DNA of 64,000 nt, taken from Rosenbergiella epipactidis. GTDB lineage: Bacteria > Pseudomonadota > Gammaproteobacteria > Enterobacterales > Enterobacteriaceae. A program made the position numbers and the translations under genes. This document shows, in pieces, positions 37,349 through 47,111 of this stretch (the first letter of the stretch is position 1; every line of letters begins with the position of its first letter). The stretch spans positions 124,001-188,000 of the forward strand of contig NZ_JABBFQ010000001.1 in assembly GCF_018494055.1 (NCBI RefSeq), written 5' to 3'. The notes beneath the pieces are model-generated. The model was not told the DNA's origin. It searched no databases and saw only the letters and a program-made list of their open reading frames with translations.

Positions 37349-38272
37349 ATGAGTAAGAAAGTATGGGTACTAGGCGATGCGGTAATCGATCTACTACCAG
37401 AAAGTGAAGGTCGTCTATTACAATGCCCCGGTGGCGCGCCTGCTAACGTCGCGGTGGGAATCGCTCGTTTAGGCGGTAACAGCGCGTTTATCGGACGCGT
37501 GGGCGAAGATCCTTTTGGTAAATTTTTACAAAATACCCTGAAAAAAGAGCAAGTTTCTACCGACTATATGCATTTTGACGCGGAACAACGCACGTCGACG
37601 GTGGTTGTGGGACTGGATGAGGAAGGAGAGCGTTCATTTACCTTTATGGTGAAGCCGAGTGCTGACCTCTTTCTCGTGAATCAAGACCTGCCAGGCTTTC
37701 AAGCAGAAGAATGGTTACATTGTTGCTCTATCGCGCTGAGTCGTGAGCCAAGCCGTGCTACCACGCTCGAGGCGATGGCGCGGATCCGCCGCGCGGGGGG
37801 GAAAGTCTGTTTTGACCCGAATATTCGTGAAGACTTCTGGCCAAACGAACAAACGTTACGTGACACCTTAGCGCAAGCACTTACGCTTGCGGACGTTATC
37901 AAACTCTCGGAAGATGAATTACAGTTTATCAGTGGCAGTCATCAGCTCGAGCAAGGTATTGCACGGGTGGTTGAGGCCTATAAGCCAGAGCTGCTTGTTA
38001 TCACCCGGGGTAAAGAGGGGGTAACCGCGTTCTATCAAGGCAACCTGAGCTATCACGAAGCGAAACCCGTGGTCAGTGTCGATACGACGGGGGCGGGGGA
38101 CGCTTTTGTTGCAGGACTGCTGTATGGGCTCTCAACGCGCGGGTTCCCACAATCGAGCGCTCAACTCGAAAGCGTGCTTGCGCTTGCGCAAGTCTGCGGC
38201 GCATTAGCTACCACCGCCAAAGGCGCGATGACGGCACTGCCATACTATTCTGAGATCACTAAACAGTTCTAA
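37349..38272 (+). CDS. cscK: Fructokinase CscK
   Basis: 307 aa PfkB-family sugar kinase. It resembles E. coli CscK along its whole length: VWVLGDAVIDLLPESEGRL, CPGGAPANVAVGIARLGG, and the ATP/anion-hole motif DTTGAGDAFVAGLL with catalytic Asp. It phosphorylates fructose released from sucrose. The ATG at 37349 has GGAG upstream and gives the CscK start; the frame from 37316 is too long. It is separated from cscB by yjdM, and no csc operator is visible at its promoter. Confidence 0.93.
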   Translation: MSKKVWVLGDAVIDLLPESEGRLLQCPGGAPANVAVGIARLGGNSAFIGRVGEDPFGKFLQNTLKKEQVSTDYMHFDAEQRTSTVVVGLDEEGERSFTFMVKPSADLFLVNQDLPGFQAEEWLHCCSIALSREPSRATTLEAMARIRRAGGKVCFDPNIREDFWPNEQTLRDTLAQALTLADVIKLSEDELQFISGSHQLEQGIARVVEAYKPELLVITRGKEGVTAFYQGNLSYHEAKPVVSVDTTGAGDAFVAGLLYGLSTRGFPQSSAQLESVLALAQVCGALATTAKGAMTALPYYSEITKQF

Positions 38273-38372
38273 GCGCCAGTCCCGTCGTTTATTTTAATGT
38301 GTTTGTGATGAAAAACAGTTACAATACACCCACAAAGTATAGGGTTTTTATTTTTTTAGAATGAGGTTTTTC

Positions 38373-38714
38373 ATGCAAGCACTTCCTCCTTGCCCCCAAT
38401 GCCAATCCACCTTTACCTGGGAAAATGACGGTACGCTAAACTGCCCTGAATGTGGCCATGAATGGTCCACCACTGCCACGGCAGGTGATGATGAGGGGCT
38501 TATTGTGCGCGATGCGAACGGTAATTTACTGAGTGACGGTGATGCGGTTACCGTGATCAAAGATCTAAAAGTAAAAGGTAGCTCAACACCGCTTAAAATC
38601 GGGACCAAGGTCAAAAGCATCCGTTTAGTTGAGGGTGACCACAATATCGATTGTAAAATTGACGGCTTTGGCCCGATGAAATTGAAATCCGAGTTTGTGA
38701 AAAAGAATAGCTAA
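38373..38714 (+). CDS. yjdM: YjdM (PhnA) zinc-ribbon protein
   Basis: 113 aa. An N-terminal zinc ribbon (PPCPQCQ and CPECGHEW) is followed by the conserved PhnA domain ([48 protein letters not shown]). Almost identical in the C-terminal half to E. coli YjdM. Once linked to phosphonate use, but its function is unclear. The ATG at 38373 has GAGG six bases upstream. It lies between cscK and cscB, an unusual place. Confidence 0.93.
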   Translation: MQALPPCPQCQSTFTWENDGTLNCPECGHEWSTTATAGDDEGLIVRDANGNLLSDGDAVTVIKDLKVKGSSTPLKIGTKVKSIRLVEGDHNIDCKIDGFGPMKLKSEFVKKNS

Positions 38715-38724
38715 GCAATAATTT

Positions 38725-38751
38725 CCCCCATAGCCGCCGAGGTTATGGGGG
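38725..38751. terminator. Convergent hairpin between yjdM and cscB
   Basis: CCCCCATA and TATGGGGG form an 8-bp stem; only a short T-run follows on the plus strand. Confidence 0.65.
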
Positions 38752-38757
38752 ATTTAG

Positions 38758-39993
38758 TTACAGTGTCACTTTTTTATCAGGTAGCGTCGGCAGTTTACGT
38801 CTTCCCAAAAATATCCCCCCAAACAGCAACATAACACTGACTATCGCTGAGATAATCCAAAATAGATGTTGGTAGCCATACTGGTCATGTAACGCCCCCA
38901 GTGGAAAAGAGATGATCACAACGCCTAGAGAACTGGCGACTTGAAAGCCTATCAGGAAAATTGTTGAGGAGAGGCGTTTATCGAAGTACAGCGTGCTGTA
39001 TTTAAAAACGGCTATCACACAGAGAGGAACTTCTAAGGCATGCAGTAATTTCACGGCTGAAATCAGGTAAGGGTTGACGCTGACTGCGCAAGAGAAAATC
39101 CTAATTGCCATGATCATCACGCCCAATAACAAGGCATTTTTGGCCCCTATTCGGTTGACTAATAGCGGGGTGATCGCCATAAACAAGGCTTCAAGGATCA
39201 CTTGTGACGCGTTGAGGTAGCTATAGATCTTTGCTCCCAACGTCGCCGAGCTGAAGAGCTGAGTATAGAAAATCGGAAATAGCTGCTGGTCGAAGATATT
39301 ATAAAAAGACCATGTGCCAATGACGAATAGGACGAACAACCAAAAGTGTTTATCGCTTAGCACGGCGGTAAAATCTTGGCGAGTGATGGTTTTCTGCTGC
39401 TGAACCACCTGTTTTGGCGGGGTAAAGCGGTAATTGAGATACGCGAAGCCCACACCAAACAGCGAGACGAGCCAAAAGTTAAGGTTTGGATCAAGACTAA
39501 ACAAAATACCCGCCACAAATGCCCCTAAGGCGTAACCTAAGGAACCCCATGACCTTGCCGTGCCATATTCAAAATGGAAATGGCGGCTGATCTTTTCAGA
39601 AAAGGCTTCGACTAGGCCAAAGCCAGCTAAGTAACCGATGCCGAGAAATAGCGCGCCAATGATAGCGCCTATATAGAACGAGTTCAGTAACAGAGGCTGG
39701 TAGATAAAGGTCATAAAGGGGCCGGTGAGTACCAGTGCAGCGCTAATCACCCACATCAAGGTTTTTTGTAAGCCCAACTTGTCTTGTATTACGCCATATC
39801 CGAGCATGAAAACGATACTCGTCGTTTGATTCAGCGCGTACAGCATCCCCAGCTCCGCGCCGGTTAGGCCAATACGTTGCTTAAGCCAGATGGCATATAA
39901 CGACCACCAGAGCGACCAACAAATAAAAAACAGGGCTGAGTAGCCCGAAGCAATACGGTAATTAGGGTTTTTAAAAGGGATTGAAAGCACCAT
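38758..39993 (-). CDS. cscB: Sucrose permease CscB
   Basis: 411 aa, 12 spans, LacY/CscB subfamily of the MFS (sucrose:H+ symport). It matches E. coli CscB in SLWWSLYAIWLK, VQDKLGL-type loop (VIQDKLGLQKTL), NFHFEYGTARAWGS-type block (RHFHFEYGTARSWGS) and FDKRLSSTIFLIGFQ. The second ATG (39993) has better Shine-Dalgarno spacing than the first (39996). Divergent from cscA across two CscR-type operators. Confidence 0.93.
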   Translation of the reverse strand: MVLSIPFKNPNYRIASGYSALFFICWSLWWSLYAIWLKQRIGLTGAELGMLYALNQTTSIVFMLGYGVIQDKLGLQKTLMWVISAALVLTGPFMTFIYQPLLLNSFYIGAIIGALFLGIGYLAGFGLVEAFSEKISRHFHFEYGTARSWGSLGYALGAFVAGILFSLDPNLNFWLVSLFGVGFAYLNYRFTPPKQVVQQQKTITRQDFTAVLSDKHFWLFVLFVIGTWSFYNIFDQQLFPIFYTQLFSSATLGAKIYSYLNASQVILEALFMAITPLLVNRIGAKNALLLGVMIMAIRIFSCAVSVNPYLISAVKLLHALEVPLCVIAVFKYSTLYFDKRLSSTIFLIGFQVASSLGVVIISFPLGALHDQYGYQHLFWIISAIVSVMLLFGGIFLGRRKLPTLPDKKVTL

Positions 39994-40095
39994 CATCGTC
40001 TCCCGAATGCGTCGATTAGGGATAGTGATACGCTGTTTTAAATTTTTGAGAATATGCTGAGTACTAAAGCGTAATCTTTATCACACTTATCCTTG

Positions 40096-40107
40096 GTTAA
40101 CGTTAAC
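40096..40107. promoter_or_regulatory. CscR-type operator, cscB side
   Basis: GTTAACGTTAAC, a perfect 12-base palindrome centred on CG, the form bound by LacI-family repressors. An identical copy lies 64 bases away, about six helical turns, which would permit looping. Assigned to CscR by position. Confidence 0.75.
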
Positions 40108-40159
40108 ATTTGTGATTTAACGCACACTTCTAAATGATAATCTCTTTGCAGTACGCTGG

Positions 40160-40171
40160 GTTAACGTTAAC
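40160..40171. promoter_or_regulatory. CscR-type operator, cscA side
   Basis: Second exact copy of GTTAACGTTAAC, 32 bases before the cscA ATG and upstream of the AGGAG site. Probable CscR repression of cscA. Confidence 0.75.
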
Positions 40172-40203
40172 AATAACAGCAATTCAGTTTAGGAGTGATT
40201 GCT

Positions 40204-41643
40204 ATGAATAGTTTGGAACAGGGTCAACAGGCGCTCGATGCGCGCTATCCTCAACGCGGTAACCTTTACTATCCTCATTTTCATCTTGCGCCCCGTGCGG
40301 GCTGGATGAACGATCCGAATGGGTTGGTCTATTTCAATGGACGCTATCATGCTTTTTATCAGCATCACCCTTTCAGTGCGGATTGGGGACCCATGCATTG
40401 GGGCCATGCCACCAGTGAGGACATGGTGCACTGGCATCACCAACCAATAGCCTTGGCGCCTGATAGCGAAGCGGATCGTGATGGCTGCTTCTCTGGCAGT
40501 GCTGTGATTGATAAAGGGCAATTGGCGTTGATATATACTGGCCATCGTTGGTTGGGCGAGGTAGGGGATGACAGTCAAATCAGTGAAGTACAGTGTTTAG
40601 CGACCAGCGACGACGGTATTACCTTCACCAAACAGGGCGTTATATTGCAGCCGCCAGCGGGAATTATGCATTTTCGCGATCCTAAAGTCTGGTACGAGGC
40701 AGGAAGCTGGTGGATGGTGATTGGTGCTCGCGACGCGCAGCAGCAGGGGCAGGTATTGCTCTATCGAGGGGATTCGTTGACTGCCTGGACCTTTGATCGG
40801 GTTCTCGCGCATGCCAAGGCGGATGAAGGCTATATGTGGGAGTGCCCGGATTTCTTTGCACTAGGCGAGCACCATTATTTACTCTGTTCACCTCAGGGAA
40901 TCGCCGCTCAGGGGGATAGATTTATGAATCTATTTCAAAGTGGCGTGATTGCGGGCCACTGGTCTGCGGGCGGTGATTTCACCGCTCAGCAAGCCTTTAA
41001 AGAGTTGGACCATGGCCACGATTTTTATGCTCCCCAAAGTTTTGTCGCCGCGGATGGCCGCCGTATCGTGATAGCCTGGATGGATATGTGGGAGTCACCG
41101 ATGCCGACCAAGGCGGAAGGATGGTGTGGATGTTTTACGCTCCCGCGTGAGTTAACGGAAGAAAAAGGGCAACTACGCCAGCGCCCGATTCGCGAGTTAC
41201 AGACTTTACGTGGCGAGGGCAGTGACTGGGCCCCTCTGCAACTGACTGGAGAGAAGTTGCTGCAAACGTCTGGAGAGGCTGCGGAGTTGAGTATTCGCTG
41301 GGAACTCCACCAGGCAAGTGCTACCACCTTTGGTCTGCATGTAGGTCAGGGTCTCACTCTGCTTTATAACGTGGCGGAGCGACGGTTATCGCTGACGCGC
41401 GACTATTCGATTGAAGGATTAGCGGATTCACGGCATTTCGAGATAAGTGATTGCACCATGATGCACTGGCAGATCTTTATCGATCGCTCATCGATCGAGG
41501 TGTTTATCAATGACGGTGAAGCCGTCTTCTCTAGCCGTATCTATCCAACGGAAGGCGATCGCCAGCTTAAGGTATTCAGTACCGCAGGGGATGTGGCGAT
41601 CACTCAGCTAAATTATTGGCCGCTACGCTCGGCAATAGACTGA
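40204..41643 (+). CDS. cscA: Sucrose hydrolase (invertase) CscA
   Basis: 479 aa, GH32. It hydrolyses sucrose to glucose and fructose in the cytoplasm; no signal peptide. Nucleophile Asp in HLAPRAGWMNDPNGLVYF, FRDPKVW (RDP motif) near residue 160, and acid/base Glu in MWECPDFF near residue 215. Very close to E. coli CscA. AGGAG lies eight bases before the ATG at 40204. The last 31 bases overlap the convergent cscR 3' end. Confidence 0.95.
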   Translation: MNSLEQGQQALDARYPQRGNLYYPHFHLAPRAGWMNDPNGLVYFNGRYHAFYQHHPFSADWGPMHWGHATSEDMVHWHHQPIALAPDSEADRDGCFSGSAVIDKGQLALIYTGHRWLGEVGDDSQISEVQCLATSDDGITFTKQGVILQPPAGIMHFRDPKVWYEAGSWWMVIGARDAQQQGQVLLYRGDSLTAWTFDRVLAHAKADEGYMWECPDFFALGEHHYLLCSPQGIAAQGDRFMNLFQSGVIAGHWSAGGDFTAQQAFKELDHGHDFYAPQSFVAADGRRIVIAWMDMWESPMPTKAEGWCGCFTLPRELTEEKGQLRQRPIRELQTLRGEGSDWAPLQLTGEKLLQTSGEAAELSIRWELHQASATTFGLHVGQGLTLLYNVAERRLSLTRDYSIEGLADSRHFEISDCTMMHWQIFIDRSSIEVFINDGEAVFSSRIYPTEGDRQLKVFSTAGDVAITQLNYWPLRSAID

Positions 41644-42626
41644 CGCTCCAGTAGGGGACAGGCGAACTTATGCACGCCAGGCTTGTCCCACTGCTCAATC
41701 AGATGGCGAGCCGCGTGCTCGCCAATTTGATAATGAGGGAGCTGTAAGGTGGTCAATCCGGGTAAAAAGAGATGACCGACGCCCACCAAATTATCGAAAC
41801 CGATTACGGCCATCTCGTGCGGGATCTTGATACCCATCGTCAGAAGTTGCTGATAGGCCACAAAGGCGGCCCGATCATTACCACACACCACCACGTCATA
41901 AGCGAATGAAGGGGGCGTAATATGTGTTGCCAGCACCGAGGCGAACGCTAAGTAACCTTCATCCCCTTTCGGCATATGCAATTGCGTCACCTGATCCAAA
42001 CTTTTGCCCGCATCACGCCAAGCGTGCTCGAAGCCTAACCGTCTCGCCATTGGCGCGAGTTCGTGCTCGGGTAACCAGTAGCAGAGAGGACGTTGGTAGC
42101 CACGTGCCAGTAAGTAGTGTGTGGCATCATATTGCGCTTGATAATCGTCAGGGATATAACTGGCGAGGTGTGGATCGTCCGATACACAGTTAGCTAATAC
42201 CACGGGCAGGCCCTGTAGAGCTTCAGGTAGCTGAATTTTACGCAGTCCCATCGTGGTATAAATAATGCCATCAGGTCGATGCGCCAACAGTTCGCGGACC
42301 GCCCGTTGTCGATCATCTGCCGCGGAAACGTTAATGATGAAACTATCCCAGCCTAGCCGCTGGGCTGTTTGCTCGATAGCTAATAGCAGATCAACAGAGA
42401 AAGGGGTGGTGGCGGTATCTTCTGCCAGAACAGCGAGAGTGCGGGGCTTATTGGCCTGCCCGCGGATTTTCTGTGCAGACAGGTCCGGCACGTAGTGGAG
42501 CTGCTTGATGGCCTCTTCGACACGCTGACGCGTTGCTGGGGTGACCCGTGGGGCATTATTGATCACCCGGGACACCGTCATCATGGATACTCCTGCCAAC
42601 TGAGCAACGTCTTTAAGTGAAGCCAT
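41613..42626 (-). CDS. cscR: Sucrose operon repressor CscR (LacI family)
   Basis: 337 aa. The N-terminal LacI helix-turn-helix is MASLKDVAQLAGVSMMTVSRV, with hinge helix around residues 50-58, followed by a periplasmic-binding-like domain (PDGIIYTTMG, VVCGNDRAAF, AVIGFDNLVGVG). Its place beside cscA and the operators in the cscB-cscA gap supports CscR. It should release DNA on binding fructose or a sucrose product. The 3' end overlaps cscA. Confidence 0.9.
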   Translation of the reverse strand: MASLKDVAQLAGVSMMTVSRVINNAPRVTPATRQRVEEAIKQLHYVPDLSAQKIRGQANKPRTLAVLAEDTATTPFSVDLLLAIEQTAQRLGWDSFIINVSAADDRQRAVRELLAHRPDGIIYTTMGLRKIQLPEALQGLPVVLANCVSDDPHLASYIPDDYQAQYDATHYLLARGYQRPLCYWLPEHELAPMARRLGFEHAWRDAGKSLDQVTQLHMPKGDEGYLAFASVLATHITPPSFAYDVVVCGNDRAAFVAYQQLLTMGIKIPHEMAVIGFDNLVGVGHLFLPGLTTLQLPHYQIGEHAARHLIEQWDKPGVHKFACPLLERQSIAERSGQ

Positions 42627-42758
42627 ATCATCCCCTTTTTATGCTTACCGGTAGTCTACCAAAAAGCGAAACCGGTCACAGCACTAACTCCGCGTGTGCA
42701 GTCTTCCATCCTTGCGTAATCCTCCGAACTCCAAGGGAGATCACAAAACAACAGGTGA

Positions 42759-42798
42759 CAGCTGTTTTGTCCATATCTTCGCATTTTCTCGCTCTGAA
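42759..42798 (+). promoter_or_regulatory. AraC sites in the araE promoter
   Basis: CAGC-N7-TCCATA at 42759-42775 is one base off the AraC half-site consensus TAGC-N7-TCCATA. A weaker second half-site (TCGC and following) begins about 20-21 bases later, matching the direct-repeat I1-I2 layout of arabinose promoters. The araE start is about 60 bases beyond. Confidence 0.65.
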
Positions 42799-42857
42799 CA
42801 GCCGTCACAGATTGGCTTAAGGTGAAGACGTTTACCTAACCGCTATAGGCAAAAATA

Positions 42858-44264
42858 ATGAAGATTGCTGAGATGACTAAAAAAGAGGGACAGGAGACAC
42901 GTCGAATGACCCTGTTTGTTTCCGTGGCGGCCGCAGTGGCTGGCCTACTGTTTGGATTAGATATCGGCGTCATCGCGGGCGCTCTGCCTTTTATTGCTGA
43001 TCACTTTACGCTCAGTAATCGGCTACAAGAGTGGGTGGTGAGCAGCATGATGTTGGGCGCCGCCATCGGCGCACTGGGTAATGGCTGGTTATCGTTTCAT
43101 TTAGGGCGCAAGTACAGCCTACTGATTGGTGGGCTACTCTTTGCCATCGGGTCGGTGGGTTCTGCGTTAGCGCCGAATATCGAACTATTATTGATTGCCC
43201 GGGTACTACTTGGCATAGCCGTGGGTATCGCCTCTTATACCGCGCCGCTCTATCTCTCTGAAATGGCGAGCGAGAATGTGCGCGGCAAGATGATCAGCAT
43301 GTACCAACTGATGGTCACCTTCGGGATTGTACTCGCGTTTTTATCGGATACGGCGTTTAGCTACTCAGGAAACTGGCGAATGATGCTTGGAGTGTTAGCC
43401 TTCCCTGCGGTCGCCCTGATTATTATGGTGGTCTTTTTGCCTAACAGCCCACGCTGGTTAGCTGAAAAGGGCAGAGATATCGAAGCCGAAAAGGTACTGC
43501 GCTTATTACGTGACAGTTCCGAGCAAGCACGTCATGAACTCGACGAAATTCGTGAGAGCTTACGGATTAAACAAGGTGGCTGGCGCTTATTCTTGGCAAA
43601 CCGTAACGTTCGGCGGGTTGTATTTCTCGGCATGCTGTTGCAAGCAATGCAGCAGTTCACGGGAATGAATATCATTATGTATTATGCACCGCGGATCTTT
43701 AAGATGGCAGGCTTTACCACGACTGAGCAGCAGATGATCGCGACCTTAGTGGTAGGACTCACCTTTATGTTTGCCACCTTTATCGCCATATTTATGGTGG
43801 ATAAAGCCGGGCGTAAACCGGCATTAATTATCGGCTTTTGTGTTATGTCGCTCGGAACCTTTGTCTTGGGTTACTGCTTGAAGTTATTTGAGCAAGGCCA
43901 CGCTTCACCTTTACTCCCATGGCTCTCTGTCGCCATGACCATGCTATGTATTGCCGGTTATGCGATGAGCGCCGCGCCAGTCGTTTGGATCCTCTGCTCT
44001 GAGATCCAACCGCTTAAATGTCGCGACTTTGGCGTAACCTGTTCGACCACCACCAACTGGGTCGCCAATATGATTATCGGTGCAACCTTCTTAACCTTAC
44101 TCGATGCCATTGGCGCCGCAGGCACTTTCTGGTTATACACCGTGATGAATATTGCTTTTATTCTTATCACGCTCTGGTTAATCCCGGAAACCAAAAATGT
44201 GACACTAGAATTTATCGAGCGACGTCTGATGCGCGGCGAAAAGCTACGCAATATTGGCGTCTAA
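42858..44264 (+). CDS. araE: Arabinose:H+ symporter AraE
   Basis: 468 aa MFS sugar porter, 12 spans. [13 protein letters not shown] in helix 1, HLGRKYS loop, [32 protein letters not shown] in helix 7, [10 protein letters not shown] at the C-terminus. It resembles the GalP-like porter at 19328; AraC half-sites upstream and adjacency to araC identify it as AraE. The start at 42858 has AGG about nine bases upstream; ATG at 42873 is possible. Its terminator overlaps the araC 3' end. Confidence 0.92.
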   Translation: MKIAEMTKKEGQETRRMTLFVSVAAAVAGLLFGLDIGVIAGALPFIADHFTLSNRLQEWVVSSMMLGAAIGALGNGWLSFHLGRKYSLLIGGLLFAIGSVGSALAPNIELLLIARVLLGIAVGIASYTAPLYLSEMASENVRGKMISMYQLMVTFGIVLAFLSDTAFSYSGNWRMMLGVLAFPAVALIIMVVFLPNSPRWLAEKGRDIEAEKVLRLLRDSSEQARHELDEIRESLRIKQGGWRLFLANRNVRRVVFLGMLLQAMQQFTGMNIIMYYAPRIFKMAGFTTTEQQMIATLVVGLTFMFATFIAIFMVDKAGRKPALIIGFCVMSLGTFVLGYCLKLFEQGHASPLLPWLSVAMTMLCIAGYAMSAAPVVWILCSEIQPLKCRDFGVTCSTTTNWVANMIIGATFLTLLDAIGAAGTFWLYTVMNIAFILITLWLIPETKNVTLEFIERRLMRGEKLRNIGV

Positions 44265-44271
44265 CGACGAG

Positions 44272-44293
44272 GGCCAGCGTATTAGCGCTGGCC
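44272..44293 (+). terminator. araE terminator overlapping araC 3' end
   Basis: GGCCAGCG, loop TATTAG, CGCTGGCC, then TTCT. Eight GC-rich pairs; the hairpin includes the araC stop codon (44282-44284). Confidence 0.75.
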
Positions 44294-45190
44294 TTCTGCA
44301 TTAGTTAATCGTTGCTGGCTACAGTTGACTCTAAACTCACTGGGGCTGCTACCGGTACATTTACGAAAGACGCGCGAGAAATAGAGTTGGTCATCAAATC
44401 CCACACTGCTACCAATAGCGGCGATCGACAATTGACTGGTACTCAGTAACAGTTTTGCTTGATTGATCCGTTGATCCTCCCGCCATTTTAAAACACTCAC
44501 CCCTAAGTGCTGACGAAAAAGATGCGACAAGCGCGAGGTGGAGAGGCAGACGCTTTCAGCCACATCGCTAATGTCCAACTGATTATCACTAAGATGCTCG
44601 TTCATATATTGGCAGGCGGCATGAATACGCGGATCCAGCTGTCGTTGCAGCGGGTCGGTGACCGACTGTTGGCGTCGAATTAATAATTGTTCTAACAGAT
44701 TCATGGCGAGCATCTCCGAATAGAGGCCGCCTAGACTTACCGTCTCAATGATTTGAGTGAAAAGGGCGCTATAAATCGCTTCGTCTTCCTCTTGCGGGCG
44801 ATAGAAGCCAGTGTGAGCCACTAAGGATGGCCATTTAAGCCATTCTCGCCAATAGGCCCTAGGTCGAAAATAGACCCATTGATGGTGCCAACAGGCTGCA
44901 TCAGGATGACGTCCATAATGATGGACCGCCTCAGGCGAAAACAGCCACAGATCGCCGGCGCGACACGCATGGGGCGTAGTGCCCTCTAAAATAATCCCTT
45001 CACCTTTCACCGTGTAATTGATGATGTAGCCCTTCATCCCTTCTGGGCGATGGATAAAAAAATCCAGATAACTCGCTTTATCGATCGGGGTGAGCCCAGC
45101 CACCAAGTGCGTATTAAAGGAGTAGCCGGGTAATAACGGATCGAGTTGAGGCTCTGGGGCATGACTGGAGGTCAATGTACGTAACATCAT
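44282..45190 (-). CDS. araC: Arabinose operon regulator AraC
   Basis: 302 aa. The N-terminal cupin-like arabinose-binding and dimerisation domain ([28 protein letters not shown]-like block) is followed by the two-HTH AraC domain ([24 protein letters not shown] and [32 protein letters not shown] in overlapping pieces). Divergent from araBAD with a 229-base control region containing clear AraC half-sites. Activates araBAD and araE with arabinose. Slightly longer than E. coli AraC (292 aa). Confidence 0.95.
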   Translation of the reverse strand: MMLRTLTSSHAPEPQLDPLLPGYSFNTHLVAGLTPIDKASYLDFFIHRPEGMKGYIINYTVKGEGIILEGTTPHACRAGDLWLFSPEAVHHYGRHPDAACWHHQWVYFRPRAYWREWLKWPSLVAHTGFYRPQEEDEAIYSALFTQIIETVSLGGLYSEMLAMNLLEQLLIRRQQSVTDPLQRQLDPRIHAACQYMNEHLSDNQLDISDVAESVCLSTSRLSHLFRQHLGVSVLKWREDQRINQAKLLLSTSQLSIAAIGSSVGFDDQLYFSRVFRKCTGSSPSEFRVNCSQQRLTNAEGQR

Positions 45191-45323
45191 AGATCCTTAG
45201 CCTTACATTGAGGCGCTATTGTGCAACCGATTTTCGCAGGGTCAGAGCATAGTAGGGAGGATTGAGGCGGAGGTGTTATCTCATCGAGCAGAAATTAGTG
45301 CTCCATCACACTTCATTTATAGA

Positions 45324-45361
45324 TAGCGGTTTTCTCCATATCCTTAGCATCCTCGCCCTTA
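45324..45361 (+). promoter_or_regulatory. AraC I1-I2 sites of the araBAD promoter
   Basis: I1: TAGC-GGTTTTC-TCCATA (45324-45340), a full consensus match. I2: TAGC-ATCCTCG-CCCTTA (45345-45361), exactly 21 bases downstream in direct orientation, as in E. coli. A CRP-like half TCACA lies just upstream at 45306. Confidence 0.9.
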
Positions 45362-45419
45362 CGTCAAATACGTAGCACCCCGTAAGGTGGACTGAGAATT
45401 TACGATAAGGGGAGCGATC

Positions 45420-47099
45420 ATGCCTATCAGCTTAGGTCTTGATTTTGGGAGTGATTCAGTTCGTGCATTGGCCGTTGATTGCGAAACCGGCGCGGAAGTC
45501 TCGAGTAGTGTTGCTTACTATTCACGCTGGCAGCAGGGCCTGTATTGTCGCCCAGAACATGGACAATTTCGCCATCATCCCGCTGATTATATTGAGTCGA
45601 TGCAGCAGGCGATCACTGAGACAGTGCAGCAGTTGACAGACGTTCAGCGACAGAATGTTATCAGTATCGGGGTCGACAGTACCGGCTCGACGCCTGCGCC
45701 GATAGATAGCCAAGGGCAGGTGTTGGCGCTACGGCCTGAGTTTGCCGAGAATCCCAATGCCATGTTTATGCTATGGAAAGATCATACTGCAGTCCAAGAG
45801 GCTGAAGCAATCACCGCCCAGTGTCAGGCGGCGGGAGCGGTAGACTACACTGCTTACACGGGGGGCGTTTATTCGAGTGAGTGGTTTTGGGCCAAAATTA
45901 TCCACATCACGCGCCAAGATCCCCTGGTCGCCCAACACGCAGCATCATGGGTTGAATTGTGTGATTGGGTTCCGGGACTGTTAACCAACAAAGTGACACC
46001 AGACATTTTGATAAGGGGGCGCTGCAGTGCAGGCCATAAAGCCTTATGGCATGACGATTGGCAGGGGTTGCCTCCACAACACTTTTTCGAAGCGATTGAA
46101 CCGCGCTTATTTGAGTACCTTCCTTATCCGCTCTATCAGGCTACCTCTACCGCCGAGCAAGCCGTCGGAACGCTCAGTGCAGACTGGGCCGAAAAGCTTG
46201 GCTTGTCCACTCAAGTGGTGGTCAGTGGGGGGGCATTCGATTGCCATATGGGGGCCGTTGGCGCCGGTGCTCCACCTAACACATTAGTCAAAGTAATTGG
46301 CACCTCAACTTGTGACATTGTCACAATTGACCCTACACATCTCGGTAAGAAAACGATTCAGGGGATCTGTGGGCAGGTTCCGGGCAGTGTTGTCCCTGAA
46401 TTAATTGGCTTGGAGGCAGGCCAATCGGCTTTTGGCGATATCTATGCGTGGTTTGAACGCGTGTTACGCTGGCCCTTGCAGCAATTAGCTGACAAGCAAC
46501 CCACCCTCGCACCTGAAATTGAACGCTATAGCCAATGCCTACTCAGTGACCTGACTGAAGCATGGCAGCGCGATCCTAAGCTTGACCACCTTCCTCTGAT
46601 TATCGATTGGTTTAATGGTCGTCGTACGCCCGTTGCCAATCAGCGCCTAAAAGGGGTGATTACCGGCTTAACCTTGGCGACGGAGGCTCCTGCGTTGTTC
46701 GGTGGCTTGATTGCGGCTACCGCCTTTGGTGCGCGAGCCATTATGGACTGCTTTATCGAACAAGGCGTTGCCATCGATCATGTCATGGCGTTGGGCGGCA
46801 TCGCCCGTAAAAATCCGGCCATTATGCAGGTATGTTGCGATGTCTTAAATCGGCCTCTAGAGATTGTTGCCTCGGACCAGTGCTGTGCCTTGGGGGCCGC
46901 TATCTTCGGTGCGGTGGCCGCCGGACATTATCCGGATATCGCCAGTGCTCAACGCGTGATGGCCAGCGGGATTGAGAAAACGCTATCGCCGCAACCCGCT
47001 AATGTCGAAGCCTACCAACACCTATACCAACGCTACTGCCAGTGGGCAGTCAGCGTCGAATCACACTATCGGCATCCGCACAAAGTTGATGCAGCGTAG
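45420..47099 (+). CDS. araB: L-ribulokinase AraB
   Basis: 559 aa FGGY-family kinase. It phosphorylates L-ribulose to L-ribulose 5-phosphate with ATP. N-terminal [15 protein letters not shown] (phosphate-1 motif), catalytic region [16 protein letters not shown], and C-terminal adenosine motif [15 protein letters not shown]. Length close to E. coli AraB (566). GGGGAG precedes the ATG. First gene of araBAD; araA begins ten bases after its stop. Confidence 0.97.
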   Translation: MPISLGLDFGSDSVRALAVDCETGAEVSSSVAYYSRWQQGLYCRPEHGQFRHHPADYIESMQQAITETVQQLTDVQRQNVISIGVDSTGSTPAPIDSQGQVLALRPEFAENPNAMFMLWKDHTAVQEAEAITAQCQAAGAVDYTAYTGGVYSSEWFWAKIIHITRQDPLVAQHAASWVELCDWVPGLLTNKVTPDILIRGRCSAGHKALWHDDWQGLPPQHFFEAIEPRLFEYLPYPLYQATSTAEQAVGTLSADWAEKLGLSTQVVVSGGAFDCHMGAVGAGAPPNTLVKVIGTSTCDIVTIDPTHLGKKTIQGICGQVPGSVVPELIGLEAGQSAFGDIYAWFERVLRWPLQQLADKQPTLAPEIERYSQCLLSDLTEAWQRDPKLDHLPLIIDWFNGRRTPVANQRLKGVITGLTLATEAPALFGGLIAATAFGARAIMDCFIEQGVAIDHVMALGGIARKNPAIMQVCCDVLNRPLEIVASDQCCALGAAIFGAVAAGHYPDIASAQRVMASGIEKTLSPQPANVEAYQHLYQRYCQWAVSVESHYRHPHKVDAA

Positions 47100-47111
47100 C
47101 AGGAGAGAATG

